Shown here: positions 16,295 to 25,835 of the stretch, in pieces
Position numbering within the stretch: position 1 is the first letter of the stretch
Layout of the letters: each line of letters starts with the position of its first letter
Source: Nitrospirota bacterium
Lineage (GTDB): Bacteria; JACPQY01
DNA: 64,000 nt
Direction of reading: 5' to 3'
Assembly (NCBI GenBank): GCA_016190245.1
Contig: JACPQY010000083.1
Location: 11,899 to 75,898, forward strand
Translations under genes and position numbers: made by a program
The notes under the pieces: generated by a model
What the model was told of the DNA's origin: nothing
Seen by the model: only the letters and a program-made list of their open reading frames with translations
Databases searched by the model: none

Positions 16295-18073
16295 ATGCCC
16301 TCCACGCCCGAGAAACCCATCTGGCAGGGTGACGTCCAATCCTCCTCGGAGGTGGACACCATGCGCCACAGCACGTCGCACGTGCTGGCCCAGGCCGTCC
16401 TCGCCCTCTACCCCGGCACGCGCCTCGGCATCGGGCCCACGATCGAGAACGGGTTCTACTACGACTTCGATCTCCTGCAACCCATCACGGATGAAGACCT
16501 CCCTCGCATCGAGGCGAAAATGAAGGAGTTCATCGCGCAGGACCTCCCGATCGTCCGGAGCGAGCTCCCGCGCGAGGAGGCCCTCGCCTTTTTCCGCGAG
16601 CGGGGACAGAACTACAAAGTCGAGATCATCGAGAACCTTCCGGACGGCAAGGTCAGCCTTTATCGGCAGGGGGATTTCGTGGATTTGTGCCGCGGCCCTC
16701 ACCTGGCCGGCACGGGCCGCATCGGCGCCTTCAAACTCCTGCACACGGCCGGCGCCTATTGGAGGGGCGACGAGAAGCGCAAGATGCTGCAACGGATCTA
16801 CGGCACGGCATTCCCGGCCCAGAAGGAACTGGACACCCACCTCCACCTGCTCGAAGAGGCCCGCCGGCGCGACCATCGCAAGCTGGGCAGGGAACTCGAC
16901 CTCTTCAGCATCCACGAGCAGGTCGGCGCGGGGCTCATCCACTGGCACCCGAAAGGCGCGATGGTCCGCATGTTGATGGAAGACTACTGGAAACGGCTCC
17001 ACCTGCGCCGCGGCTACCAGTTCGCCTACACCGCCCACATCGCCAGCGAGGAGCTCTACCGCACAAGCGGCCATCTCGAAGCTTTTTCGAAGGATATGTA
17101 CGCGCCCCTCGAGATCGAAGGCCGCCCCTATCGCGTGAGGCCCATGAACTGCCCGGGCCACATCATGATCTACCGGACCGCCAAGCGGTCGTACCGCGAG
17201 TTGCCGCTGCGCCTGGCCGAATTAGGCACGGTGTACCGTTTCGAAAAATCCGGCGTTCTCCACGGCCTGATGCGCGTGCGGGGCTTCACGATCGACGATT
17301 CGCACATCTTCGTCGCGCCGGAGCAACTCCCCGCCGAGCTGGACGCCGTGTTCGGCCTCATGAAAGAGTTCCTCCATGCCTTCGGGTTCGAGCGATTCAC
17401 GGTCACCCTCTCGACGCGCCCCGAGACGTCGGTGGGCAGCGACGAGCTTTGGGCGAGCGCCGAGGGCGCCCTTCGGGCCCTGCTCGAGCGGACGCGGACC
17501 GAGCACGTCCTCGACGAGGGCGGCGGGGCCTTCTATGGACCCAAGATCAGCGTCGAGGTGCGGGACGCCCTCAACCGCTCCTGGCAGTGCTCCACGGTGC
17601 AGGTGGATTTCAACCTGCCCGAGCGCTTCGGAATCGAATACGTCGGGACCGACGGCGCAGCCCACCGGCCGATCATGATCCACCGGGCGCTCATGGGCTC
17701 GATCGAGCGGTTCTTCGGGATGCTCATCGAACACTACGGCGGGGCGTTCCCGGCGTGGCTCGCGCCGGTCCAAGTGAGACTGGCCACCGTCCACCCCGAC
17801 AACGAGCCCTACGCCGAGGGCGTGGCGCGCCGTCTCGAAGCCGCCGGCGTGCGCGTTGAGCGCGGCTTCTCGAACGATACACTCGGCTACAAGGTCCGCG
17901 ACGCGCAACTCATGAAAGTTCCCTACATCGCCGTCATCGGCAAGAAAGAGCAGGCCAACGGAACCGTTCGCCTGCGCGATCGCTCCGGAAAGGACCTGGG
18001 CGAGATCGTCCCGGAGCGCCTGATCGAACGGGTCGGAGAAGGCTCGCCCGACCGACCGGAAAAGGAGGCGTGA
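16295..18073 (+). CDS. thrS: Threonyl-tRNA synthetase lacking the TGS domain
   Basis: 592 residues. The protein begins almost directly with the N2 editing domain (MRHSTSHVLAQAVLALYPG at residue 23, later RDHRKLGRELDLF), followed by the class II catalytic core (RPMNCPGHIMIYR with the zinc Cys, FRFEKSGVLHGLMRVRGFT, PIMIHRALMGSIERF) and the anticodon-binding domain. The usual 60-residue N-terminal TGS domain is absent, and no in-frame upstream start restores it before the tRNA. It charges tRNA-Thr. First gene of the thrS-infC-rpmI-rplT-pheST cluster. Confidence 0.94.
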   Translation: MPSTPEKPIWQGDVQSSSEVDTMRHSTSHVLAQAVLALYPGTRLGIGPTIENGFYYDFDLLQPITDEDLPRIEAKMKEFIAQDLPIVRSELPREEALAFFRERGQNYKVEIIENLPDGKVSLYRQGDFVDLCRGPHLAGTGRIGAFKLLHTAGAYWRGDEKRKMLQRIYGTAFPAQKELDTHLHLLEEARRRDHRKLGRELDLFSIHEQVGAGLIHWHPKGAMVRMLMEDYWKRLHLRRGYQFAYTAHIASEELYRTSGHLEAFSKDMYAPLEIEGRPYRVRPMNCPGHIMIYRTAKRSYRELPLRLAELGTVYRFEKSGVLHGLMRVRGFTIDDSHIFVAPEQLPAELDAVFGLMKEFLHAFGFERFTVTLSTRPETSVGSDELWASAEGALRALLERTRTEHVLDEGGGAFYGPKISVEVRDALNRSWQCSTVQVDFNLPERFGIEYVGTDGAAHRPIMIHRALMGSIERFFGMLIEHYGGAFPAWLAPVQVRLATVHPDNEPYAEGVARRLEAAGVRVERGFSNDTLGYKVRDAQLMKVPYIAVIGKKEQANGTVRLRDRSGKDLGEIVPERLIERVGEGSPDRPEKEA

Positions 18074-18074
18074 G

Positions 18075-18665
18075 ATCCAAACGAAAGAACCCCGTGTCAA
18101 TCATCAAATCCGCTCCAGCGTGGTGCGGCTCATCGACGAGGCCGGCAAGCAACTCGGAATCCTAACCCTCAGCGAGGCCCTCAAGGAGAGCGAGATAAGG
18201 GGCTACGACCTCGTGGAGGTGGCGCCCGGCGTTCATCCGCCGGTGTGCCGGATCATGGACTACGGACGCTATCGCTACCTCCAAAAGAAGAAGGAGAAGG
18301 AACAGCTCCGCCACCAGCGGCACGTCCAGCTCAAGGAGATGAAGTTCGGGCTCAAGATCAAGGAGAACGACCTGGCCATCAAGGTGGGCCACGTCCGGCG
18401 GCTCCTCCAGGCTGGTCACAAAACGAAAATTACTGTATATTTCCGCGGTCGCGAAATCGTTCACCCCGAGTTCGGCTACGATGTGGCCAACAAAGTCGTG
18501 CAACGGTTGAACGATGTCGGGCACGTGGACGTCCCCCCGAAGCTGGAGGGTAAGCTGATCACGATGGTGATCGCGCCGACCGGTCAGGAGGGAGCCAAGC
18601 CCGCCGCGCGTGGTGAGCCGGCGAGGGCCCCCAACGGGGGAACCCCTCCCGCCGCCAACACCTAA
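18075..18665 (+). CDS. infC: Translation initiation factor IF-3, AUC start codon
   Basis: The first in-frame GTG (18120) would cut off the conserved RVNHQIR N-terminus. The frame extends to ATC at 18075, which lies six bases after AAAGGAGG and one base past the thrS stop, giving [15 protein letters not shown] take ATC as the start. IF-3 discriminates against non-canonical starts, and enterobacterial infC uses AUU for autoregulation, so this is functionally sensible. Family motifs [36 protein letters not shown] and FRGREI are present. The C-terminus has a Pro/Ala-rich tail. It acts on the 30S subunit. Confidence 0.9.
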   Translation: MQTKEPRVNHQIRSSVVRLIDEAGKQLGILTLSEALKESEIRGYDLVEVAPGVHPPVCRIMDYGRYRYLQKKKEKEQLRHQRHVQLKEMKFGLKIKENDLAIKVGHVRRLLQAGHKTKITVYFRGREIVHPEFGYDVANKVVQRLNDVGHVDVPPKLEGKLITMVIAPTGQEGAKPAARGEPARAPNGGTPPAANT

Positions 18666-18676
18666 GGAGGACGAGG

Positions 18677-18877
18677 ATGCCCAAGATGAAGACGCACCGG
18701 GGAGCGAAGAAACGCTTCCGGGCGACGGGTACGGGCCGACTCAAGCGCGACCACGCATACACGAGCCACATCTTCTCGGGTAAGACGCGCAAGACCAAGC
18801 GGCATCATCGGTCGAGCGCGATCGTGTCCGAGCGCGACGAGGCCCGGATGAAGCGGCTCCTCCCCTACGCAGATTAG
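18677..18877 (+). CDS. rpmI: 50S ribosomal protein L35
   Basis: 66 residues, the normal length: [20 protein letters not shown], then [15 protein letters not shown]. The start is preceded by AAGGAGGACGAGG. It lies between infC and rplT in the classic IF3-L35-L20 operon, which is often autoregulated by L20. Confidence 0.97.
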   Translation: MPKMKTHRGAKKRFRATGTGRLKRDHAYTSHIFSGKTRKTKRHHRSSAIVSERDEARMKRLLPYAD

Positions 18878-18899
18878 GTGAGGGAGAAGGGAGAGCTCC

Positions 18900-19277
18900 A
18901 TGCCTAGAGCAAAAGGCGGCTACAAGACCCGCCGAAGACGCAAGAAACTTCTTCAACGAGCCAAGGGCTTCTGGGGGCGCCGCAAGAACACCTACAAGGT
19001 GGCCAAGGAGACCGTTCACCGCTCGCTTCGGTACCAGTACCGGGACCGCCGGCGGCGGAAGCGCGAGTTCCGAACGCTCTGGATCCAGCGCATCAACGCC
19101 GGGGCGCGCGGCCACCACATGACCTACGCCCAGCTCATGCACGGCCTCCGCCTGAGCGGATCCCTACTCGACCGGAAGGTGCTGGCCGACCTGGCCGTCA
19201 ACGACAGCGCCGGGTTCCAGAAGCTGGTCGAAAACGCGCGCCAGGCCCTCAAGCTGCCCCCACCCCCCGCCGCCTGA
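18900..19277 (+). CDS. rplT: 50S ribosomal protein L20
   Basis: 125 residues starting MPRAKGGYKTRRRRKKLL, with AKGFWGRRKNTYK and LWIQRINAGARGHHMTYAQLM. It binds 23S rRNA early in 50S assembly and represses the infC-rpmI-rplT mRNA in several bacteria. The start follows GGGAGAGCTCC. It has a slightly long Pro-rich C-terminus (LPPPPAA). Confidence 0.97.
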   Translation: MPRAKGGYKTRRRRKKLLQRAKGFWGRRKNTYKVAKETVHRSLRYQYRDRRRRKREFRTLWIQRINAGARGHHMTYAQLMHGLRLSGSLLDRKVLADLAVNDSAGFQKLVENARQALKLPPPPAA

Positions 19278-19302
19278 TCGGCGGCCCACCAAAGGACGGA
19301 GG

Positions 19303-20319
19303 ATGGAGGAGCGGATCGCGGAACTCCGCCGCCTCGCCGAGCGAGAAATCTCGGCCGCCCCGAGCCTGGACGCGCTCGAAAGACTTCGGATCAAGCTGTT
19401 CGGGCGAAAAGGGGGCGCTTTCACCGAGCTCACCAAGTCCGTCGCGACGCTTCCAGTGGAGGCCCGCCCCCTCAACGGCCGCCTCCTCAACGAGGCGAAG
19501 AACAGCGTCACGAATCTACTCGAGACGCGGCACCGCGAGTTGAGCCGGGCGCTCGCCACCGGTCCGACGGCGCCCCAGATCGACACGACCTTCCCCGGCC
19601 GACGCCCGCACATCGGCCGCCGACACCCCCTGACGCTCACGATGGATCTGCTGTGCGATGTATTCCTCCGGATGGGCTTCCAAGTCCGCCAGGGCCCGGA
19701 AATCGAGACCGACTACCACAACTTCGAAGCCCTCAACATGCCCCCGGACCACCCGGCACGCGACATGCAGGACACGTTCTACATCGCCGACGACAAGGTC
19801 CTGCGGACCCACACCTCGCCCGTCCAGATCCGCACCATGCTCGCCGAGCGCCCCCCCATCCAGATGATCGCTCCCGGCCGGGTCTTCCGCCGGGATTCGG
19901 ACCTCAGCCACTCCCCCGTCTTCCACCAAGTCGAGGGGTTGATGGCCGATCGCGGCATCCACATGGGTCACCTCAAAGGGATCCTCCAGCGCTTCGTGGA
20001 AGACGTGTTCGGCACGGGACTCGCCCTCCGCTTCCGGCCCAGCTTCTTTCCCTTTGTGGAGCCCGGGGCCGAAGGGGACATGCAGTGCGTTGCCTGCCGC
20101 GGCGCGGGTTGCGGCGTGTGCGGCGGGAGCGGCTGGGTGGAAATCCTGGGCGCCGGCATGGTCCACCCCCGTGTCTTCGAGAACGTCGGCTACGACCCGA
20201 AGAAAATCACCGGCTTTGCCTTCGGCATCGGCGTTGAGCGGATCGCGATGCTCCTTCACAATGTGGGTAACATCCGCCTGTTCTATGAAAATGACATGCG
20301 GTTCCTGGAGCAGTTCTAG
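19303..20319 (+). CDS. pheS: Phenylalanyl-tRNA synthetase alpha subunit
   Basis: 338 residues. N-terminal coiled coil (ERIAELRRLAEREI), then the class II core: RRHPLTLTMDLLCDVFLRMGF, FEALNMPPDHPARDMQDTFY, FHQVEGLMAD, FRPSFFPFVEPGAE and GFAFGIGVERIAML. A cysteine cluster CVACRGAGCGVCGG is present, as in some PheS proteins. It forms the alpha2beta2 enzyme with PheT. The TAG stop is the first triplet of a palindromic element inserted immediately after the coding sequence. Confidence 0.97.
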   Translation: MEERIAELRRLAEREISAAPSLDALERLRIKLFGRKGGAFTELTKSVATLPVEARPLNGRLLNEAKNSVTNLLETRHRELSRALATGPTAPQIDTTFPGRRPHIGRRHPLTLTMDLLCDVFLRMGFQVRQGPEIETDYHNFEALNMPPDHPARDMQDTFYIADDKVLRTHTSPVQIRTMLAERPPIQMIAPGRVFRRDSDLSHSPVFHQVEGLMADRGIHMGHLKGILQRFVEDVFGTGLALRFRPSFFPFVEPGAEGDMQCVACRGAGCGVCGGSGWVEILGAGMVHPRVFENVGYDPKKITGFAFGIGVERIAMLLHNVGNIRLFYENDMRFLEQF

Positions 20320-20473
20320 GCTCTGTTTGAAAACGACCATAAGGGGATCGACCATGGGCAGGGCGGTTCCTCGTAGGGGCGGGTCCTTGGACCCGCCCGA
20401 GGGGAGGGAGGGTGCAAGCACCCTCCCCTACAAGGATTGCGGTGGCCGGCGAAGGGTTTTCAAACAGAGCCTA
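20317..20473. repeat. MITE-like element with 18 bp perfect terminal inverted repeats
   Basis: TAGGCTCTGTTTGAAAAC at 20317-20334 is repeated in exact inverse at 20456-20473. The 157 bp element contains nested hairpins (GGGCGGGTCC/GGACCCGCC and GGGTGCAAGCACCC) and no gene. It separates pheS and pheT, normally adjacent, and supplies the pheS stop codon. Its 18 bp ends suggest mobilisation by a transposase acting in trans. The remaining spacer to 20610 has another TCCGCC-GGCGGA palindrome. Confidence 0.75.
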
Positions 20474-20610
20474 AATGGCCATCAGCGGTCAGTCCGCCTC
20501 AGGCGGATCAGCGATCGGCCTCGGACACGGAACCAGATGAGGTCATGGGAGATCTTGTTTCTCATTCTGAAGCCGACAGCCGAACGCGGATGGCTGAAAG
20601 CCTGTTCTAA

Positions 20611-22722
20611 ATGAAAGTCCTCTGGAGCTGGCTGCGCGAACTGGCCGACGTGGAAGCCAGGCCCGATGACGTGGCGCACCGTCTTACCTTCGCGGGCCTG
20701 GAGGTGGAGGAGATCAAGCCGATCGAGGAACCGACTCCGACCGTCCCCGCTGCCCCCCCCCCGGCCGGGCCCGACCACCTTCTCGAGATCAACGTGACCC
20801 CCAACCGCGCCGACTGCCTCTCGGTCTTCGGCCTCGCGCGCGAGGTGCGCGCCCTACTCGGCCGTCCCCCCCGGAACTCCCGCCCCGCGCGGATCGCCGA
20901 GCAGGGCCCCTCCCTCGAAGGCGAGATCGAGGTGAGCGTGGTCCATCCCGACGTCTGCCCAAGGTACATGGGCCGTCTCGTCCTGAACATCCGCGTCGGC
21001 GAGTCGCCCGAATGGCTCCGGTACCGGCTCCGGCACATGGGCCTGCGCCCCATCAACAACGTGGTGGACGTAACGAACTACGTCCTGCTCGAGTATGGAC
21101 AGCCGCTCCACGCCTTCGACGCCGATCGCCTCGCGGGCCGCCGCATTGACGTCCGCCGCCAGGAGGGCGAGGGTCACCTCCTCACACTGGACGGACAGCG
21201 CCGCAGCCTGCAGAACGGAGATGTCTTAATCTGCGACGGCGAGCATCCCATCGCCCTGGGCGGGATCATGGGGGGCCTCAACACGGAGATCCACCCCGAG
21301 ACCCGTAGTGTGTTCATCGAGAGCGCGTACTTCGACGCCTCCACGATCCGGCGCACCTCGAAGCGCCTGAAGTTGCAGACGGAATCCTCCTACCGCTTCG
21401 AACGCGGAGTGGATATTCAGGGCGTTCCGAAAGCCCTCGATCGCTGCGCCTCGCTCATCCGGGAGATCGCCGGCGGGGAGATCGCCCAGGGAAGGATTGA
21501 CGCTTACCCGCGCCGCGTCTCCCGACGCAAGATTCTCTTCGACCCCTCCTCCGTCAAGCGCCACACCGGCGTCCGCGCGACGGCGGCCGAATGCGCGGCG
21601 ACCTTCGAGCGGCTCGGCTTCGCCCTGAGGCGCAGGCCGCGCGGGCGGCTGGATGTCGCCGCTCCGAGCTGGAGGGTGGACATCGAACGCGAGATCGATC
21701 TCGTGGAGGAGGTCGTCCGGGTGAAGGGCTTCGAACACATCCCCGCCGTATTGCCCGCGGTTCGCCTCGTACCTCGCGCGCACGCGGCCGAGCCGTCACG
21801 ATCGGCCGAGGGTCTGGTGCGCGACATCCTCGTTTCCGCGGGGTTTCAGGAAGTGGTCTCGCTCCCCTTCGTCTCGGCCCAGATTCTGCACGTATTCGGA
21901 TCGGGGGGGGAAACGCCGGCAGGGGCCGTGGGGATCCTCAATCCGCTGAGCGAGGACCTCCACTATCTGAGACCGAGCCTCCTCCCTTCGCTTCTCCAAG
22001 CCCTGGCGACCAACGTACACCACGGCCGCCGCTCGTTGGAAATCTTCGAGGTGGGCTCGATTCATACGGGAGGCACGGGGGCCTCGACGGAGCCCTCGGA
22101 AATCCCGATGGCGGCGGGCCTCCTCGCGGCCCCCCCCCGCCCGAAACGCGAGGCCTTCCTCGAGGTCAAGGGCTTCGTGGAAACGCTGCTGGAGAGGCTC
22201 AACACGTCGGATGCGGCGCTCGTCGCGGGGTCTCTCCCGCCCTGGTACGTGGAGGGCGAAGGACTGGTCGTCACGGTGGGGAAAAACCCGATCGGATGGC
22301 TGGGCTCCGTTCGAAGCGAGATCGCCGCGCGCTATGACGCGACGGGCCCCGTTCTCGCTTTCGAACTCCGACTCGAACCGCTTCTGCAAAGGCGCGAGGT
22401 GCCGCGCAAGGCCCGACCCCTCGCTCGCTTCCCCTCGGTCGTTCGCGACCTCTCGTTCATCATCGACGAGGGCACGACCGCCGAATCCATCCGGCAGGGG
22501 ATAGCTTCCCAGAGAATCGCCTGGCTCGAGGAGGCGCAGCCTTTCGACGAGTACCGCGGCCCCCAGATCGGTCCCGGGAAAAAGGGCCTCACCTTCCGTC
22601 TGCGCTTCCAACATCCCGACAAAACGCTGACCGAGGAAGAGGTGAACGGAGCCCTGCTTCAGGTTCGTGAGCACCTGCAGACCATCGGAGCCAGTTTACG
22701 TGAGGCTGAAAGCGGGATATAA
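20611..22722 (+). CDS. pheT: Phenylalanyl-tRNA synthetase beta subunit without the tRNA-binding (B2) domain
   Basis: 703 residues instead of about 790-800. It starts MKVLWSWLRELADVEARPDD and passes from GLEVEEIKPIEE through a short Pro/Ala linker straight to EINVTPNRADCLSVFGLAREV. The EMAPII-like OB-fold that normally sits at about residues 40-150 is therefore absent. B3/B4 editing segments, B5 (RRKILFDPSSVKRHTG), catalytic-like B6/B7 and the C-terminal FDX-ACB domain (RFPSVVRDLSFI) are present. The frame is uninterrupted, so the absence is a real short form and not decay. Confidence 0.93.
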   Translation: MKVLWSWLRELADVEARPDDVAHRLTFAGLEVEEIKPIEEPTPTVPAAPPPAGPDHLLEINVTPNRADCLSVFGLAREVRALLGRPPRNSRPARIAEQGPSLEGEIEVSVVHPDVCPRYMGRLVLNIRVGESPEWLRYRLRHMGLRPINNVVDVTNYVLLEYGQPLHAFDADRLAGRRIDVRRQEGEGHLLTLDGQRRSLQNGDVLICDGEHPIALGGIMGGLNTEIHPETRSVFIESAYFDASTIRRTSKRLKLQTESSYRFERGVDIQGVPKALDRCASLIREIAGGEIAQGRIDAYPRRVSRRKILFDPSSVKRHTGVRATAAECAATFERLGFALRRRPRGRLDVAAPSWRVDIEREIDLVEEVVRVKGFEHIPAVLPAVRLVPRAHAAEPSRSAEGLVRDILVSAGFQEVVSLPFVSAQILHVFGSGGETPAGAVGILNPLSEDLHYLRPSLLPSLLQALATNVHHGRRSLEIFEVGSIHTGGTGASTEPSEIPMAAGLLAAPPRPKREAFLEVKGFVETLLERLNTSDAALVAGSLPPWYVEGEGLVVTVGKNPIGWLGSVRSEIAARYDATGPVLAFELRLEPLLQRREVPRKARPLARFPSVVRDLSFIIDEGTTAESIRQGIASQRIAWLEEAQPFDEYRGPQIGPGKKGLTFRLRFQHPDKTLTEEEVNGALLQVREHLQTIGASLREAESGI

Positions 22723-22767
22723 GGGGATGGAACCGGCTGAGGTTTTTCAGACAAAGGAGGCGCTGAA

Positions 22768-23061
22768 ATGGCTAACACGTTGACCAAAGCGGACCTCATC
22801 GAGGGCATCCACCAGACCGTGGGGTTGGCGCGCAGCGAGTCCGGCCGGATCGTCGAAAAGACGCTGGATGTGATCAAGCGGACGTTGGAAACGGGCGAGA
22901 AGGTCAAGATCTCCGGCTTTGGCACATTCGAAGTTCGTCACAAGAAGGCCCGCAAGGGCCGGAATCCCAAGACCGCCGAGACCATCATCCTGCCCGCCCA
23001 TCGCGTGGTGGTGTTCAAGGCCAGCCATGTGCTTCGCAAGTCCCTCAACCGCGCGGCCTGA
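22768..23061 (+). CDS. ihfA: Integration host factor alpha / HU-family DNA-binding protein
   Basis: 97 residues of the HU/IHF family (MANTLTKADLIEGIHQTVGL, VKISGFGTFEVRHKKARKGR, NPKTAETI, FKASHVLR). The alpha-subunit assignment rests on its position after pheT, the usual place of ihfA. It bends DNA in replication, recombination and transcription. Strong AAAGGAGG before the ATG. Confidence 0.93.
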   Translation: MANTLTKADLIEGIHQTVGLARSESGRIVEKTLDVIKRTLETGEKVKISGFGTFEVRHKKARKGRNPKTAETIILPAHRVVVFKASHVLRKSLNRAA

Positions 23062-23133
23062 GACACGCGTGCCGTTGCCGCATCCTGAACCGGGCGAACA
23101 CCCCCGGGAATAGGCGCCTCGACCGCCGGCACC

Positions 23134-23487
23134 ATGCCCGCCAAGCGTCTGCCGGACAAGATGTTCTACCGCATCGGAGAGATCAGCCGCTACACCGGGC
23201 TCGAGCCTCACGTCCTCCGGTACTGGGAGACGGAATTCGAGCAGCTCGCGCCCAACAAGAGCGGCAGCCGCCAACGTCTCTATCGCAGGCAGGACGTGGA
23301 TCTCATCCTCAAGATCAAGGGCCTGCTCTACGATCAGGGCTATACCATCCAAGGCGCCAAGAAAGCCTTGGGCCGGGCACGCGCCCGAAACGCAGACGCC
23401 CCGCCGCTGCCGGAGGCGGTTCGCGAGGATCTGCGCAGCCTGCGCCGCGAGATCGAGAGCCTGGTCGAAATTCTCAAAGAAACGTAG
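23134..23487 (+). CDS. MerR-family transcriptional regulator
   Basis: 117 residues with an N-terminal winged HTH (FYRIGEISRYTGLEPHVLRY, WETEFEQLAPNKS, RQRLYRRQDVDLIL). A short coiled-coil C-terminus has no sensor domain or metal-binding cysteines. This MerR type commonly follows ihfA in Gram-negative bacteria; its targets are unknown. The start is ATG 23134. Confidence 0.88.
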   Translation: MPAKRLPDKMFYRIGEISRYTGLEPHVLRYWETEFEQLAPNKSGSRQRLYRRQDVDLILKIKGLLYDQGYTIQGAKKALGRARARNADAPPLPEAVREDLRSLRREIESLVEILKET

Positions 23488-23532
23488 TAGAGTCGCCCCA
23501 CCTGCCCAGATAGCACATTCGGAGGTACGCGC

Positions 23533-24555
23533 ATGGCGAAAACCAAAATCGGAATCAACGGGTTCGGTCGAATCGGGCGTTGCATCCTGCGCATCCTTTC
23601 CAAGGAGCAGCGGGACATCGAGCTCGTGGCCATCAACGACTTGTTCGACCCCAAGGTCCTCGCGCACCTGCTCAAGTACGACACCGTCCACGGCCGCTTC
23701 ACGAAACCCGTGAAGGCCGAGGCCGACGCGCTTCAAGTGGACGGGAGCCGCATCGCGATCAAAGCCGAGAAGGATCCCGCGCAGATCCCGTGGGGCAAGC
23801 TGGGCGTGGACGTCGTGCTGGAATGCACCGGCCTCTTCACCGGCAAGGACCAAGCGGAAAAACACCTCAAAGCCGGTGCCAAGGCGGTGATCATCTCCGC
23901 CCCTGCCAAGGACCCGGACGGCACCTTCGTGATGGGCGTGAACCACCGCTCGTTCGATCCCGCCAAGCACCGGATCATCTCGAACGCCTCGTGCACCACC
24001 AACTGTCTCGCCCCCGTGGCGTGGACGCTGCTGAAGAACTTCGGCATCGTGCGCGGCCTCATGACCACCGTTCACTCCTACACCAACGACCAACGCCTGC
24101 TCGACCTGCCACACAAAGACCTCCGCCGTTCCCGCGCAGCCGCAGGCTCCATGATCCCGACGACGACAGGGGCGGCCAAGGCCGTCCACCTCGTGATCCC
24201 GGAGCTGGCCGGCAAGATGGACGGTCTGGCCATCCGCGTCCCCACGATGAACGTCTCGGTCGTGGACCTCGTCGTCGAAACCGAGAAGGACGCGACGGTC
24301 GAGGCGGTCAATCAGGCACTCCGCACCGCGGCGGAAGGCGAGCTCAAGGGGATCATGGGCTACGAGTCGGAACCCCTGGTCTCGGTGGACTTCAACGGCG
24401 ATCCGCGCTCCGCGATCGTGGATGCCTCCTCCACGTTCGTCACCGGCAAGCGGCTGGTAAAGGTGCTCGCGTGGTACGACAACGAGTGGGGCTTCTCCAA
24501 CCGCATGGTGGATCTGACGGAACATGTCGCCCATCAAGTATCTGGACGAAATTGA
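23533..24555 (+). CDS. gap: Glyceraldehyde-3-phosphate dehydrogenase, type I
   Basis: 340 residues. NAD-binding motif [14 protein letters not shown], catalytic cysteine in [34 protein letters not shown] and [15 protein letters not shown]. It oxidises GAP to 1,3-bisphosphoglycerate. First gene of a gap-pgk-tpiA-secG-gph operon. The C-terminus overlaps the pgk start by 32 bases. Confidence 0.97.
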   Translation: MAKTKIGINGFGRIGRCILRILSKEQRDIELVAINDLFDPKVLAHLLKYDTVHGRFTKPVKAEADALQVDGSRIAIKAEKDPAQIPWGKLGVDVVLECTGLFTGKDQAEKHLKAGAKAVIISAPAKDPDGTFVMGVNHRSFDPAKHRIISNASCTTNCLAPVAWTLLKNFGIVRGLMTTVHSYTNDQRLLDLPHKDLRRSRAAAGSMIPTTTGAAKAVHLVIPELAGKMDGLAIRVPTMNVSVVDLVVETEKDATVEAVNQALRTAAEGELKGIMGYESEPLVSVDFNGDPRSAIVDASSTFVTGKRLVKVLAWYDNEWGFSNRMVDLTEHVAHQVSGRN

Positions 24556-25774
24556 GATCAAGGGCGCGCGGGTCCTGATCCGCGCGGACTTGAACGTCCC
24601 GGTGGACGGGAACGGCCGCGTCACGGACGAGTCCCGCATCGTGGCCTGTCTCGACAGCATCCGATACTGTCTCAACCGGCGATGCAAGGTCACCGTGTGC
24701 TCGCACCGAGGCCGGCCGAAGGACGCGCCCGACCCCAAGCTCAGTCTCCTTCCAGCCGCCGACACCATGGCCCGCCTCCTCGGCATTGACATGATCCTGG
24801 CGGATTCACCCGGCGGAGCGGCCGCGCTGCAACAGTCGCTCGCCCTCAAGCCCGAACAGGTCCTCCTTCTCGAAAACCTGCGTTTCCATCCGGGCGAAAA
24901 GAAGAACGACCCCGCCTTTGCCGAAATGCTGGCGAAGTTCGGAGAGGTGTACATCAACGACGCTTTCGGCGTACTTCACCGGGCCCATGCCTCGGTGGTC
25001 GGCGTCACGGGCCTCGCGAAGAAGGCCGTGGGCGGGTTTCTGGTCAAGCGCGAGGTGTACAAACTGGGGCGGCTCCTGGCGGATCCGGAGCGGCCTTATC
25101 TCACTATCCTGGGGGGCGCCAAGGTGTCCGACAAGATCGGGCTCATCTACAACCTCGCCGAGAAGGTGGATACCATCATGATCGGCGGCGCCATGGCCTA
25201 CACCTTCCTGGCGGCGCAGGGCATCCCCGTGGGGAAGTCACTCGTGGAACAAGACAAGCTGGGCGTCGCCGAAGAGATCATTCACCAATGCCGCCAGCTC
25301 GGGGTAAACGTCCTCTTCCCGGTGGACCACCTCGTTACACCGCGCATCGAGGATCCGGGGAAGGTCGAGGTCACCCGCTCGGCCGACGTGCCGGAGGGCA
25401 TGATCGGCGTAGACATCGGCCCGCGAACCATCGAGCTGTTCTGTCGCCACATCGCGCGCGCCCGCACGGTTTTCTGGAACGGCCCGATGGGCCTTTTCGA
25501 GGTGCAGGCCTACTCTCGCGGATCGGTTTCGGTCGCGCGGCGCATCGCGGAGTGTATGGGCTACACCGTGGGCGGCGGCGGCGATACGCTGGCGGCGATC
25601 CGCCAGGCCGGCATGATGGCATGGTTCACGCACCTCTCGACCGGCGGCGGCGCGGCGCTCGAAATGCTCGAAGGCGCCTCGCTTCCCGGGCTGCTCGCGC
25701 TCGGCGACGCGGCCCAGCGAATGGCCCCACCCGCCACGGAGGAGGCCGCGCTCGCGCGGTCTCGACCGGCGTGA
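24524..25774 (+). CDS. pgk: Phosphoglycerate kinase
   Basis: 416 residues: [84 protein letters not shown] and the C-terminal [13 protein letters not shown] and [13 protein letters not shown]. It makes ATP from 1,3-bisphosphoglycerate. The ATG at 24524 gives the family N-terminus, so the 32-base overlap with gap looks real. No other in-frame start keeps the first strand. Confidence 0.97.
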   Translation: MSPIKYLDEIEIKGARVLIRADLNVPVDGNGRVTDESRIVACLDSIRYCLNRRCKVTVCSHRGRPKDAPDPKLSLLPAADTMARLLGIDMILADSPGGAAALQQSLALKPEQVLLLENLRFHPGEKKNDPAFAEMLAKFGEVYINDAFGVLHRAHASVVGVTGLAKKAVGGFLVKREVYKLGRLLADPERPYLTILGGAKVSDKIGLIYNLAEKVDTIMIGGAMAYTFLAAQGIPVGKSLVEQDKLGVAEEIIHQCRQLGVNVLFPVDHLVTPRIEDPGKVEVTRSADVPEGMIGVDIGPRTIELFCRHIARARTVFWNGPMGLFEVQAYSRGSVSVARRIAECMGYTVGGGGDTLAAIRQAGMMAWFTHLSTGGGAALEMLEGASLPGLLALGDAAQRMAPPATEEAALARSRPA

Positions 25775-25835
25775 GCCCCACCCCTGTCCTTGACCGCCTA
25801 AACTGCGACATGATGGCCGACATCCCAGGTGTTGC

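Noticed and set aside
22747-24957. 736-codon minus-strand ORF opposite ihfA, merR, gap and pgk
   Set aside because: It spans four unrelated conserved genes on the other strand, so it is a composition artefact.
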